The notes under the pieces: generated by a model | The model's input: the letters and a program-made list of their open reading frames with translations, nothing else | Databases searched by the model: none | Told to the model about the DNA's origin: nothing | Assembly (NCBI GenBank): GCA_033977485.1 | Contig: CM066990.1 | Coordinates: 10,136,501 to 10,200,500, forward strand | Length of the DNA: 64,000 nucleotides | Source of the DNA: Hydrangea macrophylla | Taxonomy: Eukaryota > Streptophyta > Magnoliopsida > Cornales > Hydrangeaceae | Reading direction: 5' to 3' | Shown: positions 58,719 to 64,000 of the stretch, piece after piece | Numbering within the stretch: position 1 is the stretch's first letter | Layout: every line of letters begins with the position of its first letter | Translations under genes and position numbers: made by a program

Positions 58719-59288
58719 AGGACTTTTGGGATAGGAATTCCCAGGCCCTAGAGCTCTATTGTAATAGGACTAGTAGTCTATCTTTTGTGTATATAGCTGT
58801 ACTCAGGTATGTAACACGTAGTTGTAGTAACATGTACGCCTTTTCATGTATCTATTTTTGGCACTATTCCCTACTATGTACCTATTTAGTGTACGCACTC
58901 TCTGATGTAAATGTTTTTTTAACTATGCTGCACTATATTTAAAGCTATCTAAGGAGATTATCTTTAGCCTGACTTATATAGTTTCACATGGATGTACTGC
59001 TTGCTTATAATTAGTTTTATTCATCCCAGTAATTTATTTAAGCTTATATACTCTTAGTCTATAAGAATGACTAATAGATCCCCACAACGAGTTGAGCCAT
59101 ACAAGCCACAAGTGTAAAATATAGAATTAGGAACTAATGTAGGTTCAGGGAGTCAGACCTGGAACAGTTGGAAATAACTCAGGGTTTAGAAAGAATTAAG
59201 AAGGGTACCCCTTATCACTATGAAATTTTAAGATATTTCTTTGATTAGCATCAGTACTAAGTTAGTTTTCTGTGTTGGGAAGGCTAGC

Positions 59289-59798
59289 ATGGAGCACCAG
59301 ATAGAGTACAATGCTGCGGATGGACAGTACAGAGTTACCTTGGAGAGACATGTTGCTTCTCGAGGATTTGGTCTTGTTAGCACCACCATCAGACATAGAG
59401 TTTGGCAGAGTATAAGGAAGTGGACACGTTGCTTCTTCCGTGAGAGACCTGTTCCAGAGTTAGCATATCATAGAGTAGTGGCACCACGCTTGCTGTCTAC
59501 TGAGATGGAGGAGGTCTCTCATGCCCTTGGAAACCTTGCGATCCATGACCAGGACTAGCCTTAAGAGGACATAGTACATTTTGTTACCCCTGCAGGTTTT
59601 GATGATGACTCAGATGATGACCAAGATGAAGACCTACTAGCAGAGCTTAAGATGATAAAGGACCCTGATTGGCCCCTGGAGCCAGCCTGGGATGCATTTA
59701 TAGGTATCCCTCCGATTGACTTTCCACCATCTAGTGACTTAAGAGAGGTGATATCGGACTCTGATGTCGAGAGAGATGGAGATTGGACCCTCAGTTAG
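59289..59798 (+). pseudogene. element D second extra ORF (170 codons, two stops)
   Basis: ATG 59289; the phase is maintained to TAG 59796 with TAG at 59556 and TAA at 59562. The first 90 residues are Arg-rich (RHRVWQSIRKWTRCFFRER); after the stops the same phase encodes an acidic segment (FDDDSDDDQDEDLLAEL) and WPLEPAWDAFIGIPPIDFPP. No family recognised. It lies between the acidic ORF and gag; no counterpart was found in E, where that gap is short. Confidence 0.45.
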
Positions 59799-60272
59799 TT
59801 CATCTTATTTTGTTCCACTTCTTTTGATGTATTCCGGACTAGTAGAACTAGTATTCGTACTTCTATTGTACCTTGTTATCTTTTGATTAGTAATAGTCTG
59901 CTTGCGACTTAACTTAAATATAATTGTATGGGTGAGACGAATTCTTGCTTTTAATGACTTGCTAATCTTACATCTCATACGGTTATTACTAATAAGAATA
60001 TAGGATGGACCATTGATCGATAGATGTTTAGGCACTGATGAATTTCCTGAGATGGATCTCGGAATAGTCAGCTTAGCCTAGAGTCTAGAAAGACCAAGGA
60101 TAGGAATGCCATACCCTTGACCTAGTAGTAGTTGTGACGACCGTTATATGTTAAGATTCTCTGTTGACTTGATTGACTGTTACTATTACTTGTCATGTGA
60201 TTATATGAGATAAGATAAAGCATTGACATATTAGGTACCAACTCGTAGGTATAACTCTTGTAAACATACACC

Positions 60273-61455
60273 ATGGTTAGGAAAAACCAAAATGTTCAGA
60301 ATCCACCCAACGTACCAATGAATGTGATACCTCCAGCAGTGGATCCAACATGATTGATAGGAGCTCTTGTTCGACGTGTAGAGCAAGCAAGTGATCACCT
60401 AGATCGCGTCATCAACAACAGAAATGCTCGTCAGACAAGAGATAAACTGCTTGAGAGATTTCGAGCACTTAAACCAGGAACTTTCACTGGAATGACAGAA
60501 GCATGGGAAGCTGAGTAATGGCTTCGTGATATAGAACGAATGTTTCAAGCCCTTGAATGCAACGAGACGGAGAAAAGATGCTTGGCTGCTTTTTAATTGA
60601 CGTATTCGGCAGCAGACTGGTGGGAATCTGTCGAAGCTATAGTGGGCGAAGATGTTGCAAGGAGAATGACATGGGAAGCATTCAAAATGAAATTCCTAGC
60701 AGACTGCTTGGCTGCTTTTTAATTGACGTATTCGGCAGCAGACTGGTGGGAATCTGTCGAAGCTATAGTGGGCGAAGATGTTGCAAGGAGAATGACATGG
60801 GAAGCATTCAAAATGAAATTCCTAGCAAAGTACTTCCCAAGGACGGAAAGAAACAAGAAGAAAAAGGAATTCATAGAACTAGTTCAAGGCAACATGACAG
60901 TACAAGAATATACAGCAAAATTTGAGAGACTATCGCGATTTGCTCCTTACACGGTAGATACTTAACTCAGACATTCAAAAGATAGTAGTAGGATACCTTA
61001 ACCAACCATTCGAAGAAATGGTCGAATTAGCCACACAACTGGAGAACATAGCCCTGAACAGCAAGAAACTAGAAAGCCACCAACAAAGAGGAAAAGATAA
61101 TTGGTTCCAGGCAACCAACCCAGGAGGAAGTCGAAGAGGCAATCAAGTGTCACGGGCAACCACTCGAATGCAGTCTGTAATCACCAGAGGAAACTCTGAA
61201 CACATCCAGAACTATAGCAAGAGGCAGAGAAGCAATGACAGAAAAATTAGTCAGACAGCCGTTCAGATACACGCAAAACAACTTGATATCTGCTATAACT
61301 ACGGAACATCTGGACAACACTCCAAAGAATGCACAGCACCAAAACAACTCATAGGGCAACAGGTGCGGTGTTTCAATTATGGAAAGGCTGGACATGTACG
61401 CAAAGATTGCCCCGAACAAGAATCAGGACAATGCTCCACCACCACAAAGATCTAG
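60273..61455 (+). pseudogene. gag: element D gag with double zinc knuckle and internal 126-bp duplication
   Basis: ATG 60273. Blocks: RFRALKPGTFTGMTEAWEAE, WLRDIERMFQALECNETEKR, ADWWESVEAIVGEDVARRMT, LVQGNMTVQEYTAKFERL, then two CCHC-like knuckles (CYNYGTSGQHSKEC and CFNYGKAGHVRKDC, each with Tyr in place of the second Cys). Several stops and at least one frameshift near 60960. A 126-base in-frame duplication (60579-60704 and 60705-60830) repeats 42 codons. No protease or pol follows. Confidence 0.88.
60579..60830. repeat. 126-bp tandem duplication within gag of D
   Basis: Two adjacent copies, 60579-60704 and 60705-60830, essentially identical, length divisible by three. Each copy contains the same premature TAA, so the duplication arose after that stop. 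Confidence 0.92.
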
Positions 61456-61677
61456 GAAGAGAACTTGCAGATCAGTGAATCAATCCCAGCACTGAACAGA
61501 ATGGAAGACCGAAGGTACCATGCCCTATGCCAGAACTTTGAATCTTATATGGTGATGAATCAACTGATGAAAACCTCACAACCTTAGAGTCTGAGATGAG
61601 ATTAGAACCTTGTACTTTTTGAGACCTAGCAATCTTTGGATTTCGAGGACAAAATCCTCTAATAAGGTGGGTAGAGA

Positions 61678-62149
61678 TGTAGCACCCAGAATTTTCTAGA
61701 AATTCGACATAGGAATTTAAGAATAGTGACGTCACGATAGCACGGTTACAAAAGGTCCATTAGGATGACCGTAGTTAGGAATCCTTATCAGGATCCTTAG
61801 CAATCGTCTTGACGACTTGATTCGAATCTAGTGCCTATTTAAATAAGTCATAATCTCAACGTTTTAGGTTCCATTAAGAATTCATAGATAGACTTGAACT
61901 TAAGCCTGTACACAGCCCTGTACATGCATCTTCTTCTCCACGTGTTCACTTTCATAGTCTTGTGCATACTTTGGGACTCAAGTGCACATCCCTATGCACA
62001 ACCCGAGAGTGGGACCCATACCACTACCACCTTGTGCTCCCACAATCTACCCTTGGAGACACACACACACACATACATGTATACCTTGTAATGTTCCAAC
62101 CACACATAACCAAATTTTCCTCACCCTCCCTCTATATAAGACACTCACT
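61678..62149 (+). repeat. element D 3' LTR, truncated (472 bp)
   Basis: Matches 53802-54273 from TGTAGCACC to the sequence just after the TATA box, with scattered differences, then breaks off. The rest (about 3.7 kb) is missing and sequence of element F follows. Confidence 0.9.
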
Positions 62150-62350
62150 CCTGATACGGAACAAGGGGCACTAAAGGATCCATTACATATTTTAGTTGGG
62201 CCAATCACAAGGGCAAGGGCTAAAAGGTTCAAAGAAGCACTTATTGGGCTGATCCGAGAAAGTTGGGCTGAATCTATGATTTTCAAGAGTGGCCCAAATA
62301 GGGGAAAAGAATTCATTAACCTAATATATGCTTGTAATAATGAGGGCTGA
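62150..62350 (+). pseudogene. gypsy polyprotein C-terminus (element F, upstream copy)
   Basis: Open frame ending at TGA 62348: PLHILVGPITRARAKRFKEA then LIGLIRESWAESM. The GP(I/M)TRARAKKFKEAL motif is, as I recall, the usual C-terminal end of a plant gypsy polyprotein family. The stop codon overlaps the first bases of the following LTR. Everything upstream is lost at the junction with D. Confidence 0.75.
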
Positions 62351-62847
62351 TTTGGACCAATTTCATCAAATAAGTTGGTTGGTAGTTGAGAGTTTGATCA
62401 TTATGACTGTTAGTTGGGAGTTTATGTATATTTCCAACCTTTTGATAAGTTAAAGTGGTCTTTTGTATTAGGTATGCTAAGCAAGCGAGTTGGTATTTAA
62501 TCCTATGGTTGGAAGGATGTTCCAACTACTTGCATTTATTTCTTTCCAACCAACTTTGCATTTAAATCTTATGGTTGGAGGGATGTTCCAACCCACTATA
62601 TATTTCTGTTTCTAGTAATGGAAAAAGGCAGACTATTTTGAGATAAAAAGTGAGAGTAATCTCTTTGGTTCTTTTAGAACTATTTGAACTTAGAAGATTT
62701 ATCTGTGGCGTTCAACCTTCGACTTATCAACCAGTCTTTCACAAATGTTTGTGGCGTCAACACATTCCATCCATTCCTTTTCTTAGAGAACCGATATGGG
62801 GTCAAATTTCGTACGGGTTCCTTCACTTCGTGGACGAGGTTCGTATC
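62348..62847 (+). repeat. element F LTR (about 500 bp) shared by two head-to-tail copies
   Basis: TGATTTGGACC start and GTTCGTATCA end. Preceded by polyprotein C-terminus and followed by a tRNA-Met primer site and gag of the same kind of element. CCACTATATATTTC (about 62594) is a possible TATA box. Two similar 50-base blocks with ATGGTTGGA(A/G)GGATGTTCCAAC occur at about 62505 and 62573. Confidence 0.75.
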
Positions 62848-62849
62848 AG

Positions 62850-62864
62850 TTGGTATCAGAGCTT
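62850..62864 (+). other. element F primer binding site (tRNA-Met type)
   Basis: TTGGTATCAGAGCTT two bases after the LTR end; standard plant gypsy primer site. Confidence 0.88.
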
Positions 62865-63054
62865 GGCTCTAAGTGAGGTTTGCTATCTTTATTTATTTAC
62901 TGCCAATTTTCTTGAGTCTTCTTTTGTTTGGGATCAGTAAATCCTAATATCAGTTTCCCTTTTCTTGTTTGATTTGAGTCTGAATTTAGCTTTGCTTCCG
63001 AATTTTAGTTTTTTAGTTTTTGTGTGTCTCAGTCAATATTCGGGTGCTTGATAT

Positions 63055-63195
63055 ATATATATATATATAAAAGGAAAGCTAAGGATAAAAAAAAAAAAAA
63101 ACGAAAAGCTAAGGATCAAAAAAATAAAAAAGAAAGCTAAGGATCAAAAACAAAAAGAAAGGATCCGAAAAAAAGAAAAAGAAAAAAAAGAGAGT
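63055..63195. repeat. A-rich short repeats in leader of element F
   Basis: After a (TA)n run, four or more copies of GAAAGCTAAGGATCAAAAA-like units (some shortened), extremely adenine-rich. Non-coding leader between primer site and gag. Confidence 0.8.
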
Positions 63196-63597
63196 ACCGA
63201 AAACCCGACTTAAAATTTTTTATTTGTGCTCTCATTATTTATGTTTTAGGGAGTCCAAATCCAACTTTATTCCACAGCGGAAAATTTTTGAAAAAAATTG
63301 GTATCGTGTGCTTTTGGAACCTAATTTTCTGAGATCGTTGCTTCAAAATCTGAATTCCTTTGGTATAAACCTTTGTGAATTGCCACTGAAAATTTGACTC
63401 TTGTTCGATTAGCTCGATAAGAACCAAGTGAGAATTACTACGAGTGGAAAAAGGAAAGAGTGGTGAGCGCGATAAAAGCCAAATTTATTGAGTAAAACAC
63501 GAGAGAAATTGAGTGAATTGTATTCTTGAGTGAAACACGTAAGAGAGTGTAGTGAGGATCTGTTCAATTTTCTTTCTAACCCGTTCTTGCAGAAAGC

Positions 63598-64000
63598 ATG
63601 GAAAAAAATCAAGAAAGAGGCTCAAATGACGAAGTTCAACAACTTGTTGTTCCAAATCTGCAAATCCAAGCTTTAATGGGGGAAATGAGACGGATGATGA
63701 GGGCAGAACTAGAGCAGTTGCATGATAGGTTGGATAGGGTAGAAGAGGGGACACAACGGGGGCAGCCATGAATTGCTCCTAATGCACAAAGAAGGGAGAG
63801 ATTTCATCCGAGGGGAGTGGGAGTTGAAGAGGAGGAATACTTTGGGGAAGGGTTTGGTGAGGAAGATGATCGAGATCCAATTATCAACAATAGGAAAAAT
63901 GGTGGGCGGTTTAGAGAAGCTAGGAATCTAGAAGATAACAATTTGGGTAGTATTAAGATGCAGATTCCATCATTTCAAGGTAAAAATGATCCGGAGGTTT
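63598..64000 (+). pseudogene. gag: element F gag, N-terminal part, one premature stop, runs off the window
   Basis: ATG 63598, just after an intron-acceptor-like TTCTTGCAG. MEKNQERGSNDEVQQL start, a charged coiled segment (MRRMMRAELEQLHDRLDRVE), one TGA at 63769-63771, then continued phase to the window end with SIKMQIPSFQGKNDPEV, the highly conserved start of a plant gypsy gag core. The single stop fits CGA to TGA. The rest of the element lies outside. Confidence 0.85.

Larger units (their letters stand above)
53802..62149 (+). mobile_element. element D: pol-less Ty3/gypsy element with two extra ORFs
   Basis: 5' LTR, tRNA-Met primer site, acidic ORF (58158-58718), second ORF (59289-59798), gag (60273-61455), then only about 220 bases before the 3' LTR, which starts at 61678 and is truncated at about 62149. 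The short segment before the 3' LTR (GGATTTCGAGGACAAAATCC) is the end usually found after pol, so pol was deleted or replaced. Gag resembles that of element E. Non-autonomous by inspection. Confidence 0.83.

Overview
The window looks like repeat-rich intergenic DNA from a large dicot angiosperm genome. I find no intact host gene. Almost everything recognisable is a transposable element: Ty1/copia, Ty3/gypsy (Athila-like, Tekay/Del-like with tRNA-Met primer sites, and a Tat-like LTR family), an L1-type LINE and one end of a CACTA DNA transposon. Nested, truncated and head-to-tail copies, AT-rich spacers, (CT)n/(TA)n/(ATT)n microsatellites and GT-AG introns all fit a plant nuclear genome. No species can be named from the sequence.

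Layout. 1-1640: Tat-like LTR end with a tRNA-derived primer site (minus strand). 1640-13722: a decayed copia element (minus strand), split by a young, almost complete 8.4 kb Athila-like element A (2821-11194). A has near-identical LTRs, a 5-bp target duplication and an intact 865-codon gag-protease, but no pol. 13727-16936: gypsy integrase remnant plus LTR (G). It sits in the gag of a minus-strand gypsy element E (16937-20230). 20438-23369: LTR I, cut by a CACTA end at 23370. The CACTA-side sequence carries gene fragments resembling GPN-loop GTPase 2 and ATP-citrate lyase beta, and contains a solo LTR J (26481-29361) with a perfect 5-bp target duplication. 29635-37051: an older, broken relative (B) of A. 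37052-39215: LTR and acidic leader ORF of element C, a sister of E. 39216-42029: LTR pieces K and H. 42030-53801: a Tat-like LTR (3' LTR of a minus-strand element) followed, on the plus strand and hence antisense to the element, by a multi-exon plant-mobile-domain (PMD) gene split by a LINE, and by a second DUF7745-like gene. 53802-62149: element D, with 4.2 kb LTRs, two extra ORFs and a gag but no pol. 62150-64000: the end of one gypsy copy, an LTR, then the primer site and gag of the next copy (F).

The most unusual themes are these. (1) Three arrays of a short hairpin-forming unit lie in the Tat-like LTR and just upstream of the PMD and DUF7745-like genes. (2) A conserved acidic ORF lies between primer site and gag in three related gypsy copies (C, D, E). 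(3) Several tRNA-Met-type LTRs share a layout: motif arrays near a TATA box, a purine-rich leader, a GTGAGTT-loop-AACTCAC hairpin, then a family-specific minisatellite. (4) Dead genes have decayed mainly by nonsense mutation without frameshifts; all four LINE stops fall at tryptophan positions. Element pairings are by eye; alignments were not run.
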